Shown here: positions 37,916 to 47,300 of the stretch, in pieces | How the letters are laid out: every line of letters starts with the position of its first letter | Position numbering within the stretch: position 1 is the stretch's first letter | Assembly: GCA_963693365.1 (NCBI GenBank) | Contig: CAVNZM010000012.1 | Location: 6,882,001 to 6,946,000 of the forward strand | Length of the DNA: 64,000 nt | Origin: Amoebidium appalachense | Lineage: Eukaryota > Ichthyosporea | Direction: 5' to 3' | Notes under the pieces: model-generated | Seen by the model: only the letters and a program-made list of their open reading frames with translations | Told to the model about the DNA's origin: nothing | Databases searched by the model: none | Program-made: the position numbers and the translations under genes

Positions 37916-38365
37916 GGGGGGGATCGGTCGATAGATGTCGGCCCACATTGGGTCGGCGAGCATCTCCTCGATGTGTGGGTTCCTGCGGGCCGTCCACCGG
38001 TGATAAGTTTCACGAATGACGGGCTCCGTGTCAGCCCACTCCGTGAGGTACTCAGTGCCCGTTGGGGTGACGTGCTTGACTAACGTAGCCGAGACGTTCA
38101 CACTCCCCCGGTCTAAAATGCTGCTTAGTGCTCGCCGGAGTTCGTCCACCATACGCTTGCACCGTGCTTCTGCTGCTGCTGTTGCCCGTAGCCAAAGGAG
38201 TTTTTGCCGTTTCCTTCGGAGTTGGGACCTGTATAGTTGTAGTTGCTCCCGCATGGTTGCCTCCCACTCCTCCCACTGCCTCCCTGTCTGAGACAGGTGG
38301 GCTGCTGGGGAGGTGGGCCGGGGTGCTGCTGCAGGGTGGGTGACCCGTGCCGTGCCTGCTGGCCA
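37905..38365 (-). CDS. LINE polyprotein, truncated N-terminal fragment
   Basis: About 150 residues upstream of the RT, in the frame that ends at 37,886. They include a basic helical stretch (QLQLYRSQLRRKRQKLLWLR) and the RNPHIEEMLADPMWADIY segment that normally leads into the RT. The frame must shift in the G run near 37,915 to reach the RT. The fragment starts abruptly at the target-site duplication, so the element has lost its 5' part. Poly-proline and TH residues further upstream in the same frame come from the host microsatellite. Confidence 0.7.
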
Positions 38366-38382
38366 GAGATGGTGGTGTGTGT
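38366..38382 (+). repeat. LINE target-site duplication, right copy
   Basis: GAGATGGTGGTGTGTGT, matching 33,242-33,258. It passes into (TG)n, TTTTTGGA and a 59-nt G run. Confidence 0.85.
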
Positions 38383-38396
38383 GTGTGTGTGTTTTT

Positions 38397-38399
<3 letters not shown>

Positions 38400-38458
<59 letters not shown>
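38400..38458. repeat. G homopolymer, 59 nt
   Basis: Uninterrupted G run just outside the LINE 5' end, preceded by (TG)n. Confidence 0.95.
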
Positions 38459-38460
<2 letters not shown>

Positions 38461-38741
38461 ACACCTGTGTATATAGTCCCCAAAACCAGACGGCGATTGA
38501 TGTCCAGACTGCGATTGTCGTCCAAATTGAATGTGGTACACCATTTCAATACACGCTCAGGACAGCCACACCGAAAGAAAAAAGTGCCTGAAATGCGGCT
38601 TCAATTAACTTCTCCTTCCCTTTAGTCCTTGTTTTCGTGGTTGCTGAGAACCTCTGAACGGTCATCACATGTGCCCATCTTCGGCATCGTACTTTCAGTT
38701 ACAGCACTCAACCACTTTGTTATGACATCATCTATTTTTAG

Positions 38742-39511
38742 GTGCATGTGACGCCACACAAGCTGTAAGCGGTATGCCCGAGGTGCAAGCAGTACTTACG
38801 ACAGACCCAATGTCGGTCCACCCATATCCTTGCCTGCGATTGGCACCAGAGGGGCCACCGTGTGTCTATAAATTGACAGCATTCAGAGCTTGAGGTACCC
38901 TCCCCCCCCCCCCCCCCTCCCCATCTCCACCCCCTCCCCCCCATCACCCCACTCCTCCCCCCCCCCTTCTCCCCCCTCCCCCCATACCCCACTCCCCCTC
39001 GCCTCCTCCTCCCCCCCCCCCCCACCCTTCTCCCCCTCATCCCCTCCCCCCTTCCCCCCGCCAGGAGGATGGGCTCTGCTTGTGATGCATACTGTGCGCA
39101 ATGCTTATGTTGCATACTTGGATGTTTGCTTTTGCATGACATTTTGTCCTGCACCGTGTTTTCCATCGTGTATTTGTACTTCGTACCGTGTTTCCGCCCT
39201 CAAATCCCCCCCCCCCCCCCCCCCCCCCCTTCCCCCCCCCCCCCCCCCCATCTTCAAAACACACATACATCCTCTCCTTCTCCTTGTCTTTTTCCAAACC
39301 CCCCCCCCCCCCCCCTTGTGGGAGCACTGCAGTTGACATGGTGCCTCACTGAGGATGAGTTCTACATAATATAAAATATGATACAATATACTGTGCGCCT
39401 CCCCCGCGACCCCCTCCCCTCCTCCCGCTCCCCTGGCGCGGCCGCAAAGCCTGCACTTTATGGATCGGTGGGAATATGTGTGTCCCCTGTACGCAATTGA
39501 CCCTCTCCTTG

Positions 39512-39546
<35 letters not shown>

Positions 39547-40199
39547 GAGGGGGGGGGGAGTTGGGGGGGGGGGGGGGGCTACCCCACCCATGATGACTAG
39601 TGCCCATTGTTGCCCCTCTGTGTTAAATCACATGAGGAAAAACACAAGGACAAAATGTAACCTCCCCCCCCCCCTTCCCCCCCCTTTTTTTTTATTTTTT
39701 CTTTTTTTTTGCACTGGCAGAGACATGGTCAGCAGCCAATAAATGATTATTCTCATGCTCGGTGTGCACTAAATAGGAAACCCTCACGTTCCCGTGTGTC
39801 CACCCGAACCCCCCCCCCCCCCCCCCCCCCCCCCCACACACACACCGTTTTGTACACGCACACAACCCCTCCCCCCCCCCCCCCTTCACACACACACACC
39901 TTTCCGTCCTTCGTCTTCTTAGCCTACTCAATCCTCCACACCTTCTCCCCCTATCGTATACATACCCCTCCCGCCCAACCCCTCTCTCGCAACCCACCCA
40001 CTCAACCACCCACCTGCCCCCCCTCCCCCCTCCCCCCCCCCCCCCCCCCCCCCTCTCCCCCCTACACAGACGTACACACCCACCCGCCCCTCCCCCACAC
40101 ACAGTGGCAAGCGCGTGCGCATACACACATACACATATACACACACCATTTTAACCTCCCCCCCCCCCCTTCCCCCAACACACACACACACACACGCAC

Positions 40200-40272
<73 letters not shown>

Positions 40273-40320
40273 CACACACATGCACACACGCACGCACACA
40301 CGCACACCCAGACACACCCA

Positions 40321-40367
<47 letters not shown>

Positions 40368-41209
40368 ACACACACATACACACACACACACACAGCCTTC
40401 CATGTCTGCGTGGCAATGCCGGTATGGCTCGACCCCTCCTCTTCATCAAACTGTCTGCAATCATATTTGCACGGGGGGGCACCCCAGAAGACGGATATCT
40501 GATTGGTGCTACTGGTGCACGGGTAGGTGAAATTTCCTAATTTGGAAATATGATCTGTATACATGTCAGCACGTTGGTTTCGCTTTTTTTTTCTTCCTGT
40601 TTTGGTTGGTTTTTATAGTTTTCACCCATCCCACCTTCTTCCCAATTAAAGTTGTTTTCAATCGGAGCACTGAATTGCTGTATGAAATGGGGTTTCTTTT
40701 AGGCCGATTAATTGTTCCCAATTCCAGCACATCTGGGTCAAGCCCATTGCTCAGCATATAAATTACTGAATTTGGAGCTACAATCTTCTGCCTAACGCTT
40801 AGTTATTATTTTCCCCTTCCTTATTTCTCTTTTCTCTTTTTTTTCTCTTCTTTTTGTTGTATTATGGCGCACCTGTAACATGCTTCCGGCCAAACGATGG
40901 TGCGCAGCCAATGCGCAGCAGGCCAATCACATAGCTAGAAAACCCTCCGAGCCGATACGACCCGGAAACCTAAAAGAAACTCCCTTTAATGCCATAATAG
41001 TTCTAGGTCGTAATGGTGGATATTCAGGTCATTTTTCTTTTGTATTTGATGGGAAATATACCAACTCTAGACTCCCGTCATATTCCCTGCCCCACATGCA
41101 TATACACGTGTCTCCCCTTTCCCCCTTCTTCCCCTGCCTCACAAACATCTCTCACACACTCTCTGCCCTTATGCCTACTTCTGTAACACACAAGCCCGCG
41201 CACACAAGG

Positions 41210-41274
<65 letters not shown>

Positions 41275-41312
41275 CGCACACACACACACACACACATGCA
41301 CACATGCACGCA

Positions 41313-41376
<64 letters not shown>

Positions 41377-41437
41377 CACATACATGCTCGTGCACACACA
41401 CACATACACACACACACATGCACACACACACATGGCC

Positions 41438-41532
<95 letters not shown>

Positions 41533-41553
41533 CACACATGCACGCACACACGT

Positions 41554-41608
<55 letters not shown>

Positions 41609-41629
41609 CACACATGCACGCACACACGT

Positions 41630-41671
<42 letters not shown>

Positions 41672-41826
41672 GCACACACACACACACATACCCACACACA
41701 TGCACGCACACACACATGCACGCACACGCACACACACACACACACACACACATGTGCACACACACGAACGCACACACACATGCACGCACACGCACGCACA
41801 CGCACACACACACACGCACACACATG

Positions 41827-41865
<39 letters not shown>

Positions 41866-41973
41866 CCACAACCATACAATACGTCAAATGCCACATCCTC
41901 CTCCTCCCAATACCCCCCGCCCCCCTCCCCCTCCCCCCGGCCTCCCCTCCCCCCTCCATCCCCCCTCCCCCCC

Positions 41974-42005
<32 letters not shown>

Positions 42006-42293
42006 CCACCCCCACCAGCACCCCCTCCAACCCCCGGCCCTCCCCCCACTCCCCCCCCCCCCCCCCCACCTCCCTCGCCCACATCCTCCCCGAAGGTTAA
42101 CAAACTAAAATAAAAACTAAGGATAAATACAAAAGCACGTACCTTTCTCCATGCATTCAACACACCGCGAACTCAGCGACTTCTTCTCTCTGGTTCGACC
42201 CAAAGAGAGTATTCCCTGTGTGGTGCCTAAGGGGGATAGACGTTAAAGGAGCGTCTGGATACCCTGTTGGTGGAGATGGGCATCGCTGAGAGG
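38742..42293 (+). CDS. Three candidate exons of an unrecognised gene
   Basis: Three open segments have usable splice borders and matching phases. The first is 38,742-38,859 (after [30 protein letters not shown] and [17 protein letters not shown]; its GTGTGT donor is a guess). The second is 40,396-40,522 (after [29 protein letters not shown] and [14 protein letters not shown]; donor GTAGGT). The third is 42,249-42,293 ([15 protein letters not shown]; donor GTAAGT). Exons two and three read as ordinary globular protein and are the better supported pair. I do not recognise the family. The start and later exons were not found. The LINE lies upstream on the opposite strand. Confidence 0.35.
39062..39400 (+). 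repeat. Repeat family A copies with C tail
   Basis: A copy from 39,062 (GAGGATGGGCTCTGCTTGTG through GTACTTCGTACCGTGTTTCC and CCCTCAAAT) runs into a C run. A shorter one is at about 39,345-39,400 (CTGAGGATGAGTTCTACATA, then ATACTGTGCGCC). C-rich sequence surrounds both. Confidence 0.75.
39512..39545. repeat. G runs
   Basis: G run of about 35 followed by a second G-rich stretch to about 39,577. Confidence 0.9.
40181..40392. repeat. (CA)n microsatellite complex
   Basis: About 210 nt of CA with CACG, CATG and CAGACACACC variants, ending in the AG used by the candidate exon at 40,396. Confidence 0.95.
41205..41868. repeat. Long (CA)n / (CACG) microsatellite complex, about 660 nt
   Basis: The largest dinucleotide array in the window, with higher-order duplication: the block ACACATGCACACATGCACGC with ACACACGTGC recurs at about 41,528, 41,605 and, in variant form, 41,295. 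Long open frames of TH, HT or VC residues across it are artefacts. Confidence 0.95.
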
Positions 42294-42596
42294 GTAAGTG
42301 TACGGAAATGTGGATTTTCTTTAAGAGCATATGCCATATTTGGATCATTCCCAGTGTGGTTCCTAAGAGTTCAGGTGGCGGCGGGTTCACCGAGAGGGGG
42401 AGGGGGGGGGCGGGGGGGAGGGAAGGGGGTAATTTGGCGTTCTGAAAGAGGAATATATCCATTTTTGTACTCCCCCGTGCGATGCTCGAGAGTTGTGGTG
42501 CGAAAGGATTCACGAAAATAGGTTCGGGATAAGCGTGTGGCAGCAGAGAGGGGGGGGGGGGGTGAAGGGGGTATGTGGCCGGAAGGGGAGGGGGGG

Positions 42597-42631
<35 letters not shown>

Positions 42632-42824
42632 TGGCTTGTGGCAGCAAAGCGTCCTCAACCCCAACCCCTTCTCCGCGGTCCAATCAAGAGGCGAAAACCC
42701 AAAATCTTATCCAAGGCACCCCCCCCCCCCTCCCCCTTTCAGCAACAATAGACCTCCCTCCCCTCCCCCCCCCCCCCCCCCCTCCTCCCCCCCCCCCCCC
42801 AAAAAAAAAGCAAAAAAGCAGCGG

Positions 42825-43105
42825 AAAAGTATCTGTGTCTGCCTTCATAGTTTGTTTTGTGTTTGTTTTGTTGTTTTATGGACGTCGGTTTCTAGACATC
42901 TGCTTTGATGTTTGCCTTCTCCCATGCATATAAACCCCCTTCCCCCTCCCCTCCCAACCCTCCCCCCCAAGTGTGTCTTTGCCTGCATCCCCCCCCCCCC
43001 CCCCCCCCCCCTCTTTCTGGCTTTCTCATGCTTGTGACTTTATATGTTCTGTCTCATCATGTCTCCACTTCCATATTTCCAACCCTCTAATGCATACATC
43101 CCCCC
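42825..43105 (+). repeat. Repeat family B fragments with C tails
   Basis: The clearest copy is at 43,015-43,105: TCTCATGCTTGTGAC, GTCTCCACTTCCATATTTCC and AACCCTCTAATGCATACATC, then C runs. A degenerate piece precedes it at about 42,825-42,990. Confidence 0.7.
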
Positions 43106-43184
43106 CTCTCCCCCCCCCCCCCTCCCCCCCCCCCCCGGACTGCAAAACACACCTACCCATCCCCCCTTCCCCCCCTCCCCCCCC

Positions 43185-43215
<31 letters not shown>

Positions 43216-43600
43216 ATCCCCCCACATCCCCCCATTCCTACCCTTTAGAAGCCTATCTCCTTATAAGCAGACTCTGAGAAGTGGGAGAAATACACTACTG
43301 TAACACAAACAGAAACTGACTGTCCTAGTACCCATATTCACCAATGGCAACTTTCCTTTCCGTTTCTTTGCCGCGAAGGCTCCCCCCAACAGGGCTGATT
43401 CCTCGGTCGAACTACCCCACGATTTTTATTTTTTGCTTCCCTCTCTCTCACCCTCCCGTCTTCTTCTTCTTTTTGTGTTTCTTGTGTCACGGTGTTAGGG
43501 TTGCTGCACCGCCACCGGTTATCATCCTTTGCCTATCTTTACTATCTCTTTTTTCTGGTTGGTAGTTTTCCTTTTACCATCCTTTGCCAATGTATGTATG

Positions 43601-43604
<4 letters not shown>

Positions 43605-43650
<46 letters not shown>
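43605..43650. repeat. G homopolymer, about 46 nt
   Basis: Uninterrupted G run between unique sequences. No gene was recognised between 42,294 and 45,633, although GGGTAAGTAA near 44,443 resembles a lone splice donor. Confidence 0.95.
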
Positions 43651-43653
<3 letters not shown>

Positions 43654-44053
43654 GCTGTAAGACAGCTAGGGGGAGAACTTCTTGCAGCTCCCTGGTGTAT
43701 GTACGAATCCATGGAAATAAAAAATATAAACAGAAAAAAAAGGTAAATAAGGAACATATTATCATCTTTGAAGCCCTTTCATAAACTTTGACTGCTTTGT
43801 ATACTATACTAAGTAGACATGGGCAGCCATGGTCGGCCGATTTTTGGTGTGCTAGCGAAGACCCACGAAATTTCGTATGAAACATAAGCTTGGGTCACGC
43901 TAGCTAGCCAATTGACTCCATACATGCAGAACAAGATTCATGCTCAACAGGCTATAACTATTCGCCACGTCTTATGGCCGATCGTAAGTGTGGCACGGTT
44001 TGAAAGTACGACTTGTACTTACACTGCCTCAAGGGGGTTTGGGGGGGGGAAAA

Positions 44054-44088
<35 letters not shown>

Positions 44089-44609
44089 TTGAGAATAATG
44101 TACGGAGTACTATATTACACGATGTGAGACACGATATACTGACACGGGACACGTACAGTAGGGGACCCTTCGTAAAATCGGGTTTGCACGCCTCCCTTAT
44201 ATGGGTGATCCGATCCGATCGGAACCGGTGAATTCGATCAATACCAATAAACCGTACCGGTATGCAAAAGCAATGAAAGTACGCATCATCAGCAACGCCT
44301 CCTATGTGAATTAAGCAATATAAACCGGGCCTCACCCTCATGGGGGACCCAAGTCCATAACTGCATTTCCGAGTGTCTACCTTTTAGCCTCCCGCGCGAA
44401 AACCCCAGCTGGCTCAGGGACAATTCAGCGGCATCTGAACTTGGGTAAGTAATAGTCCGTTGATCAGACTCTGAGACGAGCAGGGAGCGGCTTACGTGTT
44501 GAAAACGGTGATGTGTGTGTGGTTCGAAAACTATGTAGTGTAGAATGCGGCGAAAATTGCATTCAGTCTTCTCTCGTCATCCTCTAGACCCCCCCACCCC
44601 TCCACCCTC

Positions 44610-44760
44610 CCCGAGGGATGTCACTTCTTCTCTCCTCTATTGATCCATTAGAAACCGGCTCACGATACAGCTTCCTTCACCTTATTATGTTTAACTCTAG
44701 GGACGGATAAAATTCCCTAATACAAGCTCATAGTAAATCATCATAGTATACGATAGACCC

Positions 44761-44791
<31 letters not shown>

Positions 44792-44992
44792 AAAAAAACA
44801 TAAACAAAAACAAAAACAAAAAAACAAAAACCAAAAAGACCTTACTATGTGGTAACCGGTTTCTGGTTGGTGATCATCGATATGCGGAGGGGAGGAGAGG
44901 AACCAATTAAAAAAGCCTCATATTGCCTCAAAAAGAAAAATTCGAAGCTGCTTTACCTAATTGGTGGAAACCAGACCATTCAGCGTCGGCCT

Positions 44993-45030
<38 letters not shown>
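44610..45030 (+). repeat. Dispersed repeat family C, copy 2
   Basis: Diverged relative of 30,750-31,170 with the same block order. Its two halves are separated here by a C run and an A-rich run (44,759-44,840) instead of C plus (CA)n. It ends in a C run and A run (44,995-45,052). Confidence 0.75.
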
Positions 45031-45035
<5 letters not shown>

Positions 45036-45633
45036 AAAAAAAAAAAAAAAACCCAGAGGTGCACTCCAGAGGGGAGGGTGGGGGGCTATGCAAAGAGCTG
45101 AACCCCCACCCCAAAAGAGTTGAACCCCCCCCCCCCCCACCCCCCAAACCTTTCCCCCTTCCCCCCCCCCCCCATTCCCCCCTTGAAAAAAAAGGAAACA
45201 ATGACTTGAGATGAACAATGATTGGCTCGAAATGCATATGTAGCAAAGATAGGCAAGCCAGTTCGTTGCCATTGAACGGTAGCTGCTTTGTTTTCAACGT
45301 TTCTCCATCATTGGCCATAGCTGTTTTTATTTCAACGTTCACCCTCTTATCCGCATCTCAGTGCATACGCATGCGCATAAACACATGCACACATCTTTGA
45401 ATATTGTCAGCAGCCTGTATAGCACCAAAACACAGCAAGTCTAACAATATTCTAATGGCACATCTTAGACTTAAAAGTTCCATAACTCATCGGATATAAA
45501 TTAACTGGCGAATGACACGCATGTCTGGGGCAGGGTACTCCTGTGTCAAGAACTTCCAATACTATTCAGGGGAAAAAAAGATTTTTTAAAAAATTGTTAT
45601 CATATGTTATCATATCCCGTCATATGCATGTGC

Positions 45634-45677
45634 CGAAGAATATGCATCCACTCACCGAAGAATATGCATCCACTCAC
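45634..45677 (-). repeat. Perfect 22-bp tandem duplication at the 3' end of the claudin-like ORF
   Basis: On the minus strand the unit reads GTGAGTGGATGCATATTCTTCG, twice. Each unit begins with a consensus-like 5' splice site (GTGAGT). The first follows directly on the last codons of the ORF (GAGATGAA). Confidence 0.9.
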
Positions 45678-46401
45678 TTCATCTCCACCGTGGACCGAAT
45701 TTCAACCGCAACCATGGCCGGAACACTAACCCCCTGATTTTGCACCAATCCTAAAGCGCGCCTGTGGTCAACCAAAGCCTTTCCCAACCAAAGCTTCACC
45801 ACAACGAAGAAGACCGCAATCCCGGAGAGCAGGGCAATAACATTACCCCACGTGAATATGCGGCGATCGTAGTGGGCTAAACCAACAATCATACCCACCG
45901 TGGAAATAATCGTTAATGGAACGCCCACGAAACCAACTGCGAAAATAGTTTGGTTGAGGGTTTTAAATTTGTGGGTGTTGGTTTCGTGTATGACCCTGGT
46001 GTTTTTGTGCAAGGTGCATGCGAAATAAACACAATATATTCCACCGAAAATCGCCATTACGTTGAGAATAAACATTGCAAAAAGGTAGGCCTTCATGGGG
46101 TCTTCGGTCCTCACCCATAGGCTTGGACTGAACACGCACGTTGTTCCCGCTGAGGTGTACTCAAATGACGTCGACACACTAGTGATGACTAGTACTCGCT
46201 CCATAATGCCCGTCAACTTGAAGAGTATACTTTCTTGTCTCCACACAAGTCAACAGCAAACCAAATCCGTTGCATATCCACGCGGGAATTACAAAGGAGA
46301 GTAGAGCCCCGATGAGCCCCACCACATATAACCCCACGGCTATCTTTTGGTTTCTTTGATGGATTAAGTTTCTTTGCAATTGTGTCGTCTCCTGCGTCCA
46401 T
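45674..46401 (-). CDS. Claudin/PMP22-like four-transmembrane protein, reading frame interrupted
   Basis: Four hydrophobic helices appear in order: IAVGLYVVGLIGALLSFVI, AYLFAMFILNVMAIFGGIYC, FVGVPLTIISTVGMIVGL and WGNVIALLSGIAVFFVVVKL. The first loop contains W, then GFGLLLTC and later AGTTCVFSPSLW. This resembles the W...GLW..C...C signature of the claudin/PMP22 family, whose members are tetraspan junction or membrane-organising proteins. The likely ATG (46,401; MDAGDDTIAKKL) is in one frame, helix 1 in a second, and helices 2-4 in a third. Both changes go in the same direction (+1), near 46,340-46,380 and 46,180-46,246, outside G/C homopolymers. Short introns, errors or pseudogenisation could explain this. 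The TGA at 45,674 may instead be part of a splice donor (AA|GTGAGT). Confidence 0.5.
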
Positions 46402-47300
46402 GGAAACGTTTAACGTAGGCAGTTGTGGACGTTGTTGTCGGCGACATTTTTTGGTGGATGCACACGTATATATGTTTGTGCTTACGTGTATATTATTTAG
46501 GGTGTGCACACGATGTATTCCTGCGAGGTGTGTTGATATGATATCAATACTAATACTATAGAGCGCCCCCAAGTACTTAGGAAGAAGTTCGTATTTTGGA
46601 TATATTTGTATATCCCAGTATTATAACTCACATGCCGTGTCAGTATCAGTGTGTATCACGTAATAAAGGTGTCGCGTCGATGAAGTTTTGAAATTGTATG
46701 ATCTAGGTTGTAGAAAAATGTGTATCGGTATGCATTCTCTAAGATCGTACGTGGTGCGCCTCCTCGCGCACTTTCTTCTTAAAAATATCTAGAAACCATA
46801 TCTGAAGTTCTTTAGTCACACTTCGAAAAGGGGTATAAGTTATCTAATTCAGAACTGTCTCCGTAGGACAAAATTAGCGGATCATGCACCGAACGCACGC
46901 TCACGGACCCAGGTCGCATATGCATGAGCGGCGCACGCAGCCATCCATGGCTCCATGGGGGTCCGTGTGCCGCTTGCATGCGCATGCATCGGTAAAGCAC
47001 GCGACTCAGTAGCAAGGTTTTGAAAAGTTATCTAGCTGTAATTATTTATTTTTTGTAAGGCGGGCCGTGCACAATCAACACAAGCTCTGAGGGTTTACGT
47101 CCGCATTTCTGCAATTTCCAAATTTTGGTCACTAGATTTACCGATAAAGTCATATAAAATGGCGCTGCACGGGTCAATGCCGTCAGTTTTCACTAGACAG
47201 AAGTTGCGCTACTGTGGAGAGCAGTGTGGTAGTACAAAACTCCTCTTCAAGGTCTGCAGTGGCCAACGTTGCTGTGTTGTGGCTTCTTCTAGCCGCAATC

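Larger units (their letters stand above)
33259..38365 (-). mobile_element. 5'-truncated non-LTR retrotransposon (LINE) with RT and RNase H
   Basis: An element of about 5.1 kb on the minus strand, with poly(A) tail (seen as T-rich 33,259-33,299), a 3' UTR (33,300-33,585), and coding sequence for an N-terminal fragment, reverse transcriptase, a long connector with an acidic serine stretch, RNase H and C-terminal zinc-knuckle motifs. Both ends carry the same 17-bp GAGATGGTGGTGTGTGT. At the 5' end the coding frame is cut in mid-protein, as expected from incomplete target-primed reverse transcription, so no endonuclease domain is present. RNase H downstream of the RT suggests an I-group-like LINE; the clade is not resolved. 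Three frame breaks lie in or beside G runs near 35,230, 36,280 and 37,915. Confidence 0.9.

Noticed and set aside
41078-42163. Open frames of several hundred residues (TH, HT, VC, CV repeats) on both strands
   Set aside because: They are translations of CA/TG arrays, which lack stop codons in all frames. There is no conserved sequence and no splice or start context.
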